Below, in pieces: positions 44,538-53,838 of a DNA stretch of 64,000 nt. How positions within the stretch are numbered: the first letter of the stretch is position 1; each line of letters begins with the position of its first letter. Where the stretch lies: positions 1 through 64,000 of the forward strand of contig NZ_CABVGX010000008.1 of assembly GCF_902497625.1 (NCBI RefSeq), written 5' to 3'. Both the position numbers and the translations under genes were made by a program. The notes under the pieces were generated by a model. It ran no database searches and was not told where the DNA came from. It saw nothing but the letters and a program-made list of their open reading frames with translations. This stretch comes from Pseudomonas fluorescens (GTDB lineage Bacteria > Pseudomonadota > Gammaproteobacteria > Pseudomonadales > Pseudomonadaceae).

Positions 44538-45425
44538 TCAGCGCAGCGCATTCAACAGGCTTTGCAATTGATTGCAACTGGCCTCACTCAGCGCAAACAC
44601 CGGCAGCCGTGGGTCGCCCACTTCCAGCCCGGTCGCACGCAAGCCAGCCTTGATGGTCGCCGGCAAGCCGCCCTTGAGGATGAAATCCAGCAGCGGCAAT
44701 TGGCGATAGAACAGTTCCCGTGCCTTGCCCAGATCGTTCGACAGCGTTGCCTCGTACAGGTCGAGGTTGAGTTGCGGAATCAGGTTCGGCGCCGCCGTGC
44801 ACCAGCCTGCCGCGCCCGCTGCGAACGCTTCCAGCGCCAGTGGATTACTGCCGTTGTAGAAAGGCACCTGGCCTTCGCCCAGCAGTTGCAGCTTGTGCAT
44901 GCGCTGAATGTCGCCCGTGCTCTCCTTGACCATGGTCACGTTTTCCACGCCCTTGACGATCCGCAGGATCAGCTCGACGGACATGTCGGTGCCGCTGGTG
45001 GCCGGGTTGTTGTAGAGCATGATCGGCACGCCGATGCTGTCACCGATGGCGCGGTAGTGGGCAAGGATTTCCGCTTCAGTCAACTTCCAGTAGGACGTCG
45101 GTAACACCATCACCACGTCGGCGCCGCGGGCCTCGGCAAAACGGGCGCGGCGCACGGCCTTGGCGGTGGTCAGGTCAGACACGCTGACAATCGTCGGCAC
45201 GCGTTTGGCCACGTGCTGGATGCTGAACTCGCTGACCTGATCCCACTCGGCATCGCTTAGGTAAGCGCCTTCGCCAGTGCTGCCCAGCGGCGCGATCGCA
45301 TGCACGCCGCCTTCGATCAGGCGGTCGATGGAGCGCCCGAGCGCGTCAAGGTCAACGCCTTCGCCATTGGCGCTGAAGGGAGTGATGGTGTAGCCGATGA
45401 TGCCGTGAATGTTTGGGTTCGACAT
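44538..45425 (-). CDS. DapA-family lyase/aldolase
   Basis: 295-residue TIM-barrel lyase. Phosphate-like binding loop PLGSTGEGAYLSD (about 45-57), Tyr in LPTSYWKL region, the Schiff-base Lys in TMVKESTGDIQR (about 168), and YNNPATSGTDMS. The family cleaves or forms carbon-carbon bonds at 2-oxo acids; dihydrodipicolinate synthase is one member, but the context (class II aldolase, XRE-cupin regulator) suggests a catabolic aldolase. It follows the aldolase gene after 27 bp. Confidence 0.88.
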   Translation of the reverse strand: MSNPNIHGIIGYTITPFSANGEGVDLDALGRSIDRLIEGGVHAIAPLGSTGEGAYLSDAEWDQVSEFSIQHVAKRVPTIVSVSDLTTAKAVRRARFAEARGADVVMVLPTSYWKLTEAEILAHYRAIGDSIGVPIMLYNNPATSGTDMSVELILRIVKGVENVTMVKESTGDIQRMHKLQLLGEGQVPFYNGSNPLALEAFAAGAAGWCTAAPNLIPQLNLDLYEATLSNDLGKARELFYRQLPLLDFILKGGLPATIKAGLRATGLEVGDPRLPVFALSEASCNQLQSLLNALR

Positions 45426-45452
45426 GGTGTCTCTCCTTTGAAAAGGGTGGGT

Positions 45453-46235
45453 TCAGTTCAGGCAATCGGCGTGTTGGCGCAGGTTCTGCCGAGCGTAATA
45501 GTTGAAAGCGGCGGCGTGGCGCTTGGGCCGGGCAATCCAGTCGTGGGCTTCACGGCCGAGCTCGGGAATGATCGGTTTGATGGTGCCGGCACTCATCGCC
45601 AGCAACTGCAACCTGGCGGCGCGTTCGATCAATTGCGCGATGACACATGCTTCTTCAATGGTGCTGCCGGTGGACAACTGACCGTGGTGCGAAAGCAGCA
45701 CTGCGCGCTTGTCGCCGAGAGCGCCGGCAATCAGGTCGCCTTCTTCATTACCGACCGGTACGCCCGGCCAGCCTTCCAGAAACGCGCAGTCGTCGTAGAG
45801 TGGGCAGAGGTCCATGTGGGAAATCTGCAGCGGCACTTCGAGCATAGACAGCGCCGCGATATGGGTCGGGTGCGTGTGGATGATGCAGTTCACATCCGGC
45901 CGGGCGCGGTACACCCAGCTGTGGAAACGGTTCGCCGGGTTAGGCATGCCGTGACCCTCGAGCACTTCAAGGTCTTCGTTGACCAGCAGCAGGTTGCTGG
46001 CGGTGATCTCGTCGAAACCCAGACCCAGTTGTTGAGTGTAATAGGTGCCGGGCTGCGGGCCACGGGCAGTGATTTGCCCGGCCAGGCCAGAGTCGTGACC
46101 ATTCTCGAATAGAATACGGCAGGTCAGGGCCAGCTTTTGCCGGTCGGTCCACGTATTATCCGCCAGGCTGTTTTGCATCTGCGTCAGGGCTTGCTTGACC
46201 AGTTGCTCTTTGGGTAGTGCTAAGGTCTTGGCCAT
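45453..46235 (-). CDS. Class II aldolase/adducin family protein
   Basis: 260 residues from ATG at 46235 (AAAGGACACC upstream; the earlier ATG at 46313 lies inside the operator region). Class II aldolase metal site: HTHPTHIAALS (His-x-His) and LLSHHGQLSTG, with N-terminal DSGLAGQITARGPQPGTYY. Zinc-dependent aldolases of this group act on sugar phosphates or related acids, some are decarboxylases. With the DapA-like gene it forms an operon controlled by the divergent XRE-cupin repressor. Confidence 0.88.
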   Translation of the reverse strand: MAKTLALPKEQLVKQALTQMQNSLADNTWTDRQKLALTCRILFENGHDSGLAGQITARGPQPGTYYTQQLGLGFDEITASNLLLVNEDLEVLEGHGMPNPANRFHSWVYRARPDVNCIIHTHPTHIAALSMLEVPLQISHMDLCPLYDDCAFLEGWPGVPVGNEEGDLIAGALGDKRAVLLSHHGQLSTGSTIEEACVIAQLIERAARLQLLAMSAGTIKPIIPELGREAHDWIARPKRHAAAFNYYARQNLRQHADCLN

Positions 46236-46332
46236 ATCGGTGTCCTTTGGTGCGTTCAATGGACGTCGGGTTTGCCGTTCACTCGTTGCTCGCAAAGTCA
46301 TGGGTGAGTGCAAATGACACGAAAGATGCTAT

Positions 46333-46349
46333 ATGACACATTGTGTCAT
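46333..46349. promoter_or_regulatory. Operator palindrome between aldolase operon and regulator
   Basis: ATGACACA-T-TGTGTCAT, a perfect 17-bp palindrome, lies between the divergent starts 46235 and 46395; a further half-site ATGACAC stands at 46313-46319. The XRE-cupin protein is the natural ligand. Confidence 0.85.
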
Positions 46350-46394
46350 TGGCAAGGGTAAGTCGTCACTTCCTTGATGGATTAATCGCTGCGC

Positions 46395-46937
46395 ATGTCT
46401 ATCCGTTTGAAATTATTGCGAAAAAAACTTGGTGTGACGCTGGAGGCCTTGGCCGAAAAGTCCGGCATGACCAAGAGCTATCTGTCGAAAGTCGAGCGGG
46501 GCTTGAACACGCCGTCGATTGCGGCCGCGTTGAAGCTCGCCAAGGCGCTGAATGTGAAAGTCGAGGAGCTCTTCTCCGAAGACACCGTCAGCCTCGACAG
46601 CTACAGCCTGGTGCGCAGTCACGAGCGCCAGTCGCTGGCGGCCAACGACCAGAGCCCCGGTTATGCGGTGCTGGCGCATCAGGTCAGCGAGCGCAGCCTG
46701 CTGCCGTTCATCATCTACCCGCCAACCGAGTTCACCGACAAGGCCTTCAAGGAACATATGGGTGAAGAATTTCTGTTCGTCCATGAAGGGCAGGTGGAAG
46801 TGGATTTCATGAACGAGCGCGTGCTACTCGAGCGCGGTGATGCGCTGCACTTCAACGCGCAAAAGCCGCACCGGTTGCGCTCAGTGGGCGAGATGCAGGC
46901 CCAGTTGTTGGTGGTGGTGCATAGCGCTGAGGAATGA
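46395..46937 (+). CDS. XRE-cupin transcription regulator
   Basis: 180 residues: N-terminal HTH_XRE (LKLLRKKLGVTLEALAEKSGMTKSYLSKVERGLNTPSIAAALKLAKAL, 5-60) and C-terminal cupin (FKEHMGEEFLFVHEGQVEVDF...LERGDALHFNAQKPHRLRSVG, about 115-170). Regulators of this type bind a small metabolite in the cupin. It stands divergent from the aldolase/DapA-like operon with the palindrome at 46333 between, so it likely controls both. Note that the repeat array begins directly after its stop. Confidence 0.92.
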   Translation: MSIRLKLLRKKLGVTLEALAEKSGMTKSYLSKVERGLNTPSIAAALKLAKALNVKVEELFSEDTVSLDSYSLVRSHERQSLAANDQSPGYAVLAHQVSERSLLPFIIYPPTEFTDKAFKEHMGEEFLFVHEGQVEVDFMNERVLLERGDALHFNAQKPHRLRSVGEMQAQLLVVVHSAEE

Positions 46938-48319
46938 TCAGTACTTTGTGGCAAAGGGGTTGGTGTGGCAAAGAGGCTGGTGTGATGAGGGGCTGTTATG
47001 GCATAGGGCTGGTGTGATGAGGGGCTGTTGTGGCATAGAGGCTGTTGTGATGAGGGGCTGTTGTGGCATAGAGGCTGTTGTGGCAAAGGGGCTTGGGGCT
47101 GTTGTGGTGAGGGGGCTTGCCCCCGTTCGGCTGCGAAGCAGTCGTAAAACTGCCTGCACGTTTTGATGGAATGACCCCTGGGGCCGCTTCGCGACCCAAC
47201 GGGGGCAAGCCCCCTCGCCACAGGTTTTGGGCACCGATCGAAACCTTGGGCTCGCCGCCCTCGCCACATATTTCAGACCTCGACGGGCACCGTCAATTTC
47301 GAAATCCCCAACGCATGCGGCAAAGGGGCAGTTGTGGCAAGGAGGCTGTTGTGATGAGGGGCTGTTGTGGCAAAGAGGCTGTTGTGATGAGCCGCCGCCT
47401 CACCACATATTTCAGACCTCGACGGGCACCGTCAATTTCGAAATCCCCAACGCATGCGGCAAAGGGGCTGTTGTGGCAAAGGGGCTGTTGTGATGAGGGG
47501 CTTGTGGCAAAGGCGCTTGAGGCTGTTGTGGTGAGGGGGCTTGCCCCCGTTCGGCTGCGAAGCAGTCGTAAAACTGCCTGCACGTTTTGATGGAATGACC
47601 ACTGGGGCCGCTTCGCGACCCAACGGGGGCAAGCCCCCTCGCCACAGGTTTTGGGCACCGATCGAAACCGTGACTCGCCGCCCTCACCACATATTTCAGA
47701 CCTCGACGGGCACCGTCAATTTCGAAATCCCCAACGCGTGCGGCAAAGGGGCTGTTGTGGCAAAGGGGCTGTTGTGGTGAGGGGCTGTTGTGGCAAAGAG
47801 GCTGTTGTGGTGAGGGGGCTTGCCCCCGTTCGGCTGCGAAGCAGTCGTAAAACTGCCTGCACGTTTTGATGGAATGACCCCTGGGGCCGCTTCGCGACCC
47901 AACGGGGGCAAGCCCCCTCGCCACAGGTTTTGGGCACCGATCGAAACCTTGGGCTCGCCGCCCTCACCACAGGTTTTGGGCACCTATCGAAACCGTGAGC
48001 CGCCGCCCTCTCCACATATTTCAGACCTCGACGGGCACCGTCAATTTCGAAATCCCCAACGCATGCGGCAAAGGGGCTGTTGTGGCAAAGGGGCTTGGGG
48101 CTGTTGTGGTGAGGGGGCTTGCCCCCGTTCGGCTGCGAAGCAGTCGTAAAACTGCCTGCACGTTTTGATGGAATGACCCCTGGGGCCGCTTCGCGACCCA
48201 ACGGGGGCAAGCCCCCTCGCCCCGGGTTTTGAGCACCGATCGAAACCTTGGGCTCGCCGCCCTCGCCACAGGTTTTGGGCACCGATCGAAACCGTGACTC
48301 GCCGCCCTCACCACATATT
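46938..48319. repeat. Composite repeat array with copies of a gene end
   Basis: A 1.4-kb mosaic built from three parts. Inverted REP pairs of about 118 bp at 47106-47224, 47529-47647, 47808-47926 and 48108-48225. Copies of the 3' end of the DUF4917 gene with its flank at 47262-47320, 47401-47460, 47686-47750 and 48011-48070 (the true gene end is 48311-48370). And about seventeen GGCTGTTGTG microrepeats alternating GTGGCAAAG/GTGATGAG. Reading frames in it end in the same KLTVPVEV as the gene, which shows their origin. No independent gene. Confidence 0.88.
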
Positions 48320-49339
48320 TCAGACCTCGACGGGCACCGTCAATTTCGAACTCCCCAACGCATGCGTCTTCGCATCAAAAAACCGCAGCTCACACCCCGT
48401 CCCCTCAAACACCTTCGCGTAATGCCGCTTCTGATGCTGGACGAACGCCTTGCTGCGCGGATTGATCGAAATCGCCAGCACTTTCGGTTTCGCCTCGCGT
48501 AGTGCGTGGATGATGTGGTTGTCCTGCTCGCCCAGCGCGTGCCCAAACACACACAAACCTTCGCCATGCGCCAGCAACTGCTCATAGCAGAACGACAGAT
48601 AATCCGAGCTGCGAATGGTCTTGAGTTTGTCCGCACTCGACCCTTCGTTCACAAACAGCGGCACGTCATCCAGCGTCTTGATCGTATTGTTGATGGCAAA
48701 ACTGCCGAGCAACGTGCCTTCGGTCGACATCAATTTGCGCGCGGTGCCGTCCTGATTGCGCACCAGGTGCAAGCCACCATGCAGGTACAGCAAGCGGGTC
48801 TTGTCAGTGGCCGTCGTGCTCAAATCAAAACAGGGCTCGGTACCCTGAAACAGATCAGTAATCGCCTCGGGCTGCTGCTGGATCGCCCAATAGCTGAGCA
48901 AGTCATAGTTGGTGGTGAACACCGTCCGGTAGCGGGCCAATTCCTGACTGATTGTCGCCAAGGTAGCCGGCACCACCAGCCGCCATGGAATGTGTACCGC
49001 GTGCACGGTATTGATCAACGCTTCCTTGATCGCATAGTAACGGTTACGCGGCGCGGCGGAACTGACCGCCAGCGCCTTGTTCACGCGGCTGGTGATTTTC
49101 AACGCGCTGAGCACTTGCTCGAAGCTGCGGGTCTGCATTGCCTCGAACACGCTGAGTTCGGACTGGCTCAGGGGTTTTTCTTCAACGGTGCGGGCGTTTT
49201 CGAACAGCGAGTCGTAGCCAAAATCATCCCACACCGCACGGCTGGCACCGTTGCCCACCAGCAGGCCGCTGAAGGAAGCAGTGCTGCGCAAGGCGTTCCA
49301 GTCTTCAAGTTGGGCATCGACATCCTGGAAATCGGTCAT
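48320..49339 (-). CDS. DUF4917 family protein, SIR2-like fold
   Basis: 339 residues. SGLLVGNGASRAVWDDFGYDSLF (about 24-46) recalls the nucleotide loop of SIR2-like proteins, VFTTNYDLLSYW (about 142) the conserved TTNYD motif, RLLYLHGGLHL (about 188) the LHG motif, and EGLCVFGHALGEQDNHIIHAL (about 265) the GxSxxD-type segment. Such domains bind NAD; several SIR2-like proteins act in phage defence by depleting NAD, but DUF4917 members are also ordinary accessory genes. Its last 17 codons have been copied repeatedly into the neighbouring array. Long 5' gap to the divergent alcohol dehydrogenase. Confidence 0.8.
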   Translation of the reverse strand: MTDFQDVDAQLEDWNALRSTASFSGLLVGNGASRAVWDDFGYDSLFENARTVEEKPLSQSELSVFEAMQTRSFEQVLSALKITSRVNKALAVSSAAPRNRYYAIKEALINTVHAVHIPWRLVVPATLATISQELARYRTVFTTNYDLLSYWAIQQQPEAITDLFQGTEPCFDLSTTATDKTRLLYLHGGLHLVRNQDGTARKLMSTEGTLLGSFAINNTIKTLDDVPLFVNEGSSADKLKTIRSSDYLSFCYEQLLAHGEGLCVFGHALGEQDNHIIHALREAKPKVLAISINPRSKAFVQHQKRHYAKVFEGTGCELRFFDAKTHALGSSKLTVPVEV

Positions 49340-49496
49340 TGCGTCGGTCGTCTCAAAACTAAAGGTCGGATGGGCGGCGACTTTATCATGACGCGCACTT
49401 GCGCCAGATCAACATCCGCTGCTGCGGGTGAGCCGATGCTGTGAGTACCCGCGTAATCGGCACTGCCGATTCGGCCACTCGTCAGGAGATTCGCTC

Positions 49497-50645
49497 ATGA
49501 GCAGCACATTTTTCATCCCCGCCGTGAACATCATGGGCATCGGTTGCCTCGAGGAAGCGATGACGGCCATCGGCAAATACGGTTTGCGCAAAGCCTTGAT
49601 CGTCACCGATGCCGGGCTGGCCAAGGCCGGCGTGGCGAGCATGATTGCCGAAAAACTGGCGATGCTGGACATCGATTCGGTCATTTTTGACGGCGCCAAA
49701 CCCAACCCGAGCATCGCCAACGTCGAAAGCGGCCTCGGTCTGCTCAAGGAAAGTCGCTGTGATTTCGTGGTGTCGCTGGGCGGTGGCTCGCCCCATGACT
49801 GCGCCAAAGGCATCGCCTTGTGCGCAACGAATGGCGGGCAGATCCGTGATTACGAAGGCGTTGATCAATCGAGCAAACCACAGCTGCCATTGATTGCCAT
49901 CAACACCACTGCCGGCACCGCCAGCGAGATGACACGCTTCTGCATTATCACCGACGAATCGCGCCACGTGAAAATGGCCATCGTTGACCGCAACGTCACG
50001 CCGCTGCTGTCAGTCAATGATCCAGCGCTGATGGTCGCCATGCCGCAAAGCCTGACCGCCGCTACCGGCATGGACGCCTTGACCCACGCGATCGAAGCCT
50101 ACGTATCAACTGCTGCCAACCCGATCACCGACGCCTGCGCGCTGAAAGCCATTACCCTGATCAGCAACAACCTGCGCTTGGCTGTGCGCGACGGCAGTGA
50201 CCTGGCCGCGCGGGAAAACATGGCCTACGCGCAATTCCTCGCTGGCATGGCATTCAACAACGCCTCGCTGGGTTACGTACATGCCATGGCCCATCAACTG
50301 GGCGGTTTTTACGACTTGCCCCACGGAGTCTGCAACGCAATCCTGCTGCCCCACGTGCAAAGTTTCAATGCACTGGTCTGTGCCGCACGCCTGACCGATG
50401 TCGCTCACGCCATGGGCGCCGATGTTAGCGGCTGCACCCCTGAAGAGGGCGCCCAGTCCGCCATCGAGGCCATTCGCAGCCTGTCGCAAGACGTGCAGAT
50501 CCCCACCGGTTTGCGCGCACTCGGCGCTCGCCTCACCGACATCCCGACGCTCGCCACCAATGCCCTGAAAGACGCCTGCGGTTTCACCAATCCAAGGGTG
50601 GCGGATCAGCGGCAGATCGAGGAAATATTCCGCAGCGCTTTTTAA
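49497..50645 (+). CDS. Iron-containing alcohol dehydrogenase
   Basis: 382 residues from ATG at 49497 (AGGAG upstream). Family III dehydrogenase: NAD-binding [26 protein letters not shown], and metal ligands in the segment [31 protein letters not shown] (His residues near 265-280) with an Asp near 195. Same group as E. coli YiaY/FucO and EutG. Substrate not predictable from sequence. Confidence 0.92.
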   Translation: MSSTFFIPAVNIMGIGCLEEAMTAIGKYGLRKALIVTDAGLAKAGVASMIAEKLAMLDIDSVIFDGAKPNPSIANVESGLGLLKESRCDFVVSLGGGSPHDCAKGIALCATNGGQIRDYEGVDQSSKPQLPLIAINTTAGTASEMTRFCIITDESRHVKMAIVDRNVTPLLSVNDPALMVAMPQSLTAATGMDALTHAIEAYVSTAANPITDACALKAITLISNNLRLAVRDGSDLAARENMAYAQFLAGMAFNNASLGYVHAMAHQLGGFYDLPHGVCNAILLPHVQSFNALVCAARLTDVAHAMGADVSGCTPEEGAQSAIEAIRSLSQDVQIPTGLRALGARLTDIPTLATNALKDACGFTNPRVADQRQIEEIFRSAF

Positions 50646-50753
50646 GGACTGTTCCGTGTGGGCGCGAGCTTGACGCAGAGCAACGCGCCCCCGACGCATA
50701 CCGTTTCATCCCGCTTATCCCGGCGCGACCGCACCCCCCACCCCAGTTCATCA

Positions 50754-51242
50754 TTATCCCGCCGCCGCCAACGCCTTGCCCATCGAATCCCCGAACTGAA
50801 TCAACACCACGCCCGCAATCAACAACAGCGCCCCAAACAACCGTGGCAAGGTCACCTGCTGTTGCACCAGGCCGAACCAGCCGAGATGATCCAGCAGCAG
50901 TGATGCCACCACTTGCCCGGCCAGCGCCAGCGCAATGAACCCCGACGCGCCAAGCTTGGGCAGCAGCACCAAGGCCAGCGAGATGAACACCACACCGAAC
51001 GCGCCGCCGGTCCACATCCACAACGGAGCTTTACTGATGAAACCCAGTGACGGCAAAGGCAGGCGCAGCGCCAGAATGATCGGCAGCAACACCAGAACGC
51101 TCACCAGCAATGACGCCAATGTCGCCCATAACGGATGGCCTAGCCCGCGCGTGAGGTTGGCGTTGATCGCACTTTGAAATGGCACCACCGCACCGGCTAT
51201 GACTGCCAGCATCAGCAGGCCTGCGTAATACAACGAACCCAT
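50754..51242 (-). CDS. DMT-type membrane protein (DUF606/YdcZ)
   Basis: 162 residues, five hydrophobic segments. FQSAINANLTRGLGHPLWATLASLLVSVLVLL and the C-terminal GLVQQQVTLPRLFGALLLIAGVVLIQF match the DUF606 (YdcZ) family, half-size relatives of EamA transporters; some are exporters, function unknown. Divergent from the LysR gene, which may control it. Confidence 0.85.
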   Translation of the reverse strand: MGSLYYAGLLMLAVIAGAVVPFQSAINANLTRGLGHPLWATLASLLVSVLVLLPIILALRLPLPSLGFISKAPLWMWTGGAFGVVFISLALVLLPKLGASGFIALALAGQVVASLLLDHLGWFGLVQQQVTLPRLFGALLLIAGVVLIQFGDSMGKALAAAG

Positions 51243-51330
51243 AGTGTTATTTTCCTGAAGGATTTACTGGACTGTAGATCATTCGTCGCGCAAATTTAAA
51301 TTCCATAATGCTATGCAGAACATGCAGCAC

Positions 51331-52233
51331 ATGAATGATTTAAGGCGTATTGACCTCAATTTGCTGGTGATCCTCGAGGCCTTGCTCAGCGAGCAGCACG
51401 TTACCCGTGCGGCCGAGCGCCTGCACCTGAGCCAGCCCGCCGTCAGCCATGCTCTGGCGAGGCTGCGCGACGTGCTGGGCGATCCATTGCTGGTGCGCGC
51501 CGGTTCCGGGCTGGTGCCGACACCGCGAGCGCTTGAATTGATCGCGCCGCTGTCTGAAGCGCTGGCTCAAGTGCAGTCGCTGCTGGCGCCCAACGCCTTC
51601 GATCCGGCCACGGCCAAACGCACGTTTCGCCTGGCGATGTCGGATTACGGCGCGGCCATCGTCCTGCCCGGGTTGATCCGCACATTGCGCCGCGAAGCGC
51701 CAGGTATCGATCTGCAAATCAGCCATGCCAGCCGTGAGGGCATGCTCGATGCCATCCTCAACGGTGACATCGACCTGGCGGCGGGGGTGTTTCCGGAACT
51801 GCCCAACGAAGTGCGCAGCACCCCGCTGTTCGACGAGCATTACGCGTGCCTCGTCGACCGCAACAGCCTGCCCGCCGAGGGTATTCTGGACTTGCCGTCT
51901 TACCTGGCGCGCCCCCATGTGCTGCTGGAAATGCGCGGCAGTGGGACACCGGAAATCGAGCGTGCGCTAACCGCACTGCGCGAACGGCGCCGCGTCGCCA
52001 TCAGCCTGCCACACTGGAGCGTTGCGCCCGATTTGATCAGCGGTACGGACTTGATCCTGACGGTCGCCTCACGCGGCCTGCGCGATATTGACGAGCAATC
52101 GCTGCTCGTCGTACCGCCGCCGTTTCATATCCCGTCGTTCAGCTTTGTACTGGCGTGGCATAAACGGCGAGGCGGGGATCAGGCGTTGAACTGGTTGAAT
52201 GGGCGGATTGGCGAGGGGATGAAATCCCAATGA
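51331..52233 (+). CDS. LysR-family transcription regulator
   Basis: 300 residues from ATG at 51331 (in-frame ATGs at 51313 and 51322 are possible; none has a clear ribosome site). N-terminal HTH (RRIDLNLLVILEALLSEQHVTRAAERLHLSQPAVSHALARLRDVLGDPLLVRAG, 4-60) and C-terminal type II binding domain. Divergent from the YdcZ gene with 70-90 bp between, a classic LysR arrangement. Confidence 0.9.
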   Translation: MNDLRRIDLNLLVILEALLSEQHVTRAAERLHLSQPAVSHALARLRDVLGDPLLVRAGSGLVPTPRALELIAPLSEALAQVQSLLAPNAFDPATAKRTFRLAMSDYGAAIVLPGLIRTLRREAPGIDLQISHASREGMLDAILNGDIDLAAGVFPELPNEVRSTPLFDEHYACLVDRNSLPAEGILDLPSYLARPHVLLEMRGSGTPEIERALTALRERRRVAISLPHWSVAPDLISGTDLILTVASRGLRDIDEQSLLVVPPPFHIPSFSFVLAWHKRRGGDQALNWLNGRIGEGMKSQ

Positions 52234-52428
52234 TTTCGGTCACCTGGACCAGGCGCAGGTGCTGCCCGGCTCGCTACGGGAAACGGGCAAATGATTGGTA
52301 AGCGAGGCGGCAACTTTGTTTGGCGGACGATCGGGTTTGCGATCAATGCGCGGGCGCACGTTGTACCGAGTTAGCTGGCTCCCAAGCCTGATCCATCGCA
52401 CCGTTCGTCGTGCCGGCAGCGGATTTTC

Positions 52429-52455
52429 GAACCTTTGCCCTAAAGAAAATTCTCA
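52429..52455 (+). promoter_or_regulatory. AlgU (sigma-22)-type promoter
   Basis: GAACCT, 16 nt, TCTCA against the AlgU consensus GAACTT, 16-17 nt, TCTGA, 53 bp before the ATG at 52508. Suggests envelope-stress control of the next gene. Confidence 0.6.
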
Positions 52456-52507
52456 ACCTATGCGGGATTTATGCCCGCTTCGATTTTTTCAAGAGGAGGG
52501 CGCGACC

Positions 52508-53011
52508 ATGAGCCGGATGGCCACCCGTTTACGTACTACCGTTTTCGCTTCGATGTTGGGCCTGTGCGCCACCAGTGCGTTCGCCCAGTCACCCGCCGAA
52601 TTCATCAATGATGCCTCGGCCAAAGGCATGGCCGACATCGAAGCCAGTCGTTTGGCGCACCAGAAATCCGAGTCCCAACAGGTCAAGGATTACACCATCG
52701 TCGTCATCAACGACCGCACCACCGCAAACCAGCACTTGGCGAAGATCGCCAAGCAACTTGACTTGCCCGTCGCGCCACGTGATGTGGTGGTCGACAAGGC
52801 CAAAGCCTTGATGCCGGAAGTGAAGGACGGTACGACGTTTGATCAGGCTTATGCCGCGAGTCAGGTGAAAACCACTCAGGAAGCGATCGAACAGATTGAA
52901 CAGGTTGCACAGAACACTGACGTACCTGAAATCAAAGCGTTTGCTGAGGAAACCTTGCCCAAGTTGCAGAATCATTTGCAGATGGCGCGGGCACTGCAAG
53001 CCAGTCGTTAA
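52508..53011 (+). CDS. Exported DUF4142 protein
   Basis: 167 residues from ATG at 52508 behind AGGAGG. Signal peptide with AFA cleavage (SMLGLCATSAFAQS), then a ferritin-like helical DUF4142 domain (FINDASAKGMADIEASRLAHQKSESQQVKDYTI...ANQHLAKIAKQLDL) ending with NHLQMARALQ. Periplasmic; family linked to stress. The AlgU-type promoter fits. Confidence 0.85.
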   Translation: MSRMATRLRTTVFASMLGLCATSAFAQSPAEFINDASAKGMADIEASRLAHQKSESQQVKDYTIVVINDRTTANQHLAKIAKQLDLPVAPRDVVVDKAKALMPEVKDGTTFDQAYAASQVKTTQEAIEQIEQVAQNTDVPEIKAFAEETLPKLQNHLQMARALQASR

Positions 53012-53022
53012 TAGCGGGTGTA

Positions 53023-53060
53023 AAAACGGCGCGTGATTCAGATCACGCGCCGTTTTTTTT
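53023..53060. terminator. Terminator between convergent genes
   Basis: AAAACGGCGCGTGATT/AATCACGCGCCGTTTT-like stem (inner part GCGTGATTCAGATCACGC) with flanking A- and T-runs, serving both the DUF4142 gene and the minus-strand gene ending at 53060. Confidence 0.88.
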
Positions 53061-53470
53061 CAACATTCTTTCCAGTTGGGCTTTTGCTTGCTGCTGGACA
53101 CCATGCCTTCGAGTTCGAATACTTCACTTTCCCCCATCGCACGGTAGTGCCTGCGCAGTGCTTCAAGTTGCTTGAGGTCCAGTAACTCCAAGCCGAGCAT
53201 GGCGTTTTTCGCTTCCTTGTTCACTCTAAGCAGTTCATCGATTTTCAGGTGCAGAATGTCGGTGTCGCGGTTCTGCGTGTTCTGAATGAGGAACACCATC
53301 AGGAAGGTGATGATGGTGGTCGACGTATTAATGATTAGTTGCCAAGTGTCGTTGTAACCAAAAATTGGCCCGCTCAAGCCCCACAAGCCGATCAGAATCA
53401 ATGCGCCCATGAACGTCTTCGGACTACCGGCCCACAGGGCGAGTTTTTGCGAGATTTTTGCAAATTTCAT
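53060..53470 (-). CDS. Low-affinity iron permease family protein
   Basis: 136 residues: KFAKISQKLALWAGSPKTFMGALILIGLWGLSGPIFGYNDTWQLIINTSTTIITFLMVFLIQNTQNRDTDILHLKIDELL: two membrane segments (about 20-40 and 45-62) and the conserved NTxTTIxTFLMVFLIQ-type stretch. Family PF04120, named for a fungal iron permease but of unproven role in bacteria. Confidence 0.85.
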   Translation of the reverse strand: MKFAKISQKLALWAGSPKTFMGALILIGLWGLSGPIFGYNDTWQLIINTSTTIITFLMVFLIQNTQNRDTDILHLKIDELLRVNKEAKNAMLGLELLDLKQLEALRRHYRAMGESEVFELEGMVSSSKQKPNWKEC

Positions 53471-53631
53471 TGCCGTCTTCCTTATTGGGATGCGCCTGAA
53501 TTTAAGACAGCATGGCGATCCGGAAAATTCTGCTTACATATTCATATTCTGCGGGTGAACCGGGCTCCAAGTGCAACCAACCTGGCAGGCGCGGGTCACT
53601 ACATCAGGTACATAAAAACCTGGAGAAACCC

Positions 53632-53778
53632 ATGAACCTCACCCGTTTGCTCTGCCTGTGCGGCTGCCTGTTCGCGCTGCAAGGCTGCTTCGACAATTCC
53701 GATAACGAAACCAAGGACAACACCGACGGCACCAAGTCCTCGGTGCAGATGCAGGACAAAGACGCTGCGGACAAGTAG
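53632..53778 (+). CDS. Small lipoprotein (48 aa)
   Basis: 48 residues MNLTRLLCLCGCLFALQGCF then Asp/Lys/Gln-rich tail. Lipobox LQGC (Cys at 19). ATG at 53632 with TGGAG upstream. Function unknown; small Pseudomonas lipoproteins of this form are common. Confidence 0.75.
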   Translation: MNLTRLLCLCGCLFALQGCFDNSDNETKDNTDGTKSSVQMQDKDAADK

Positions 53779-53838
53779 CAGTCTGCTCACTCGGGTATGG
53801 TGGGCGACTCGCTTGCCATGCCTCGACAGGAGAACCCG

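Noticed and set aside
46938..48319. A CRISPR array or a repetitive-protein gene
   Set aside because: Repeats have mixed lengths, REP pairs and copies of a gene end; reading frames break between units.
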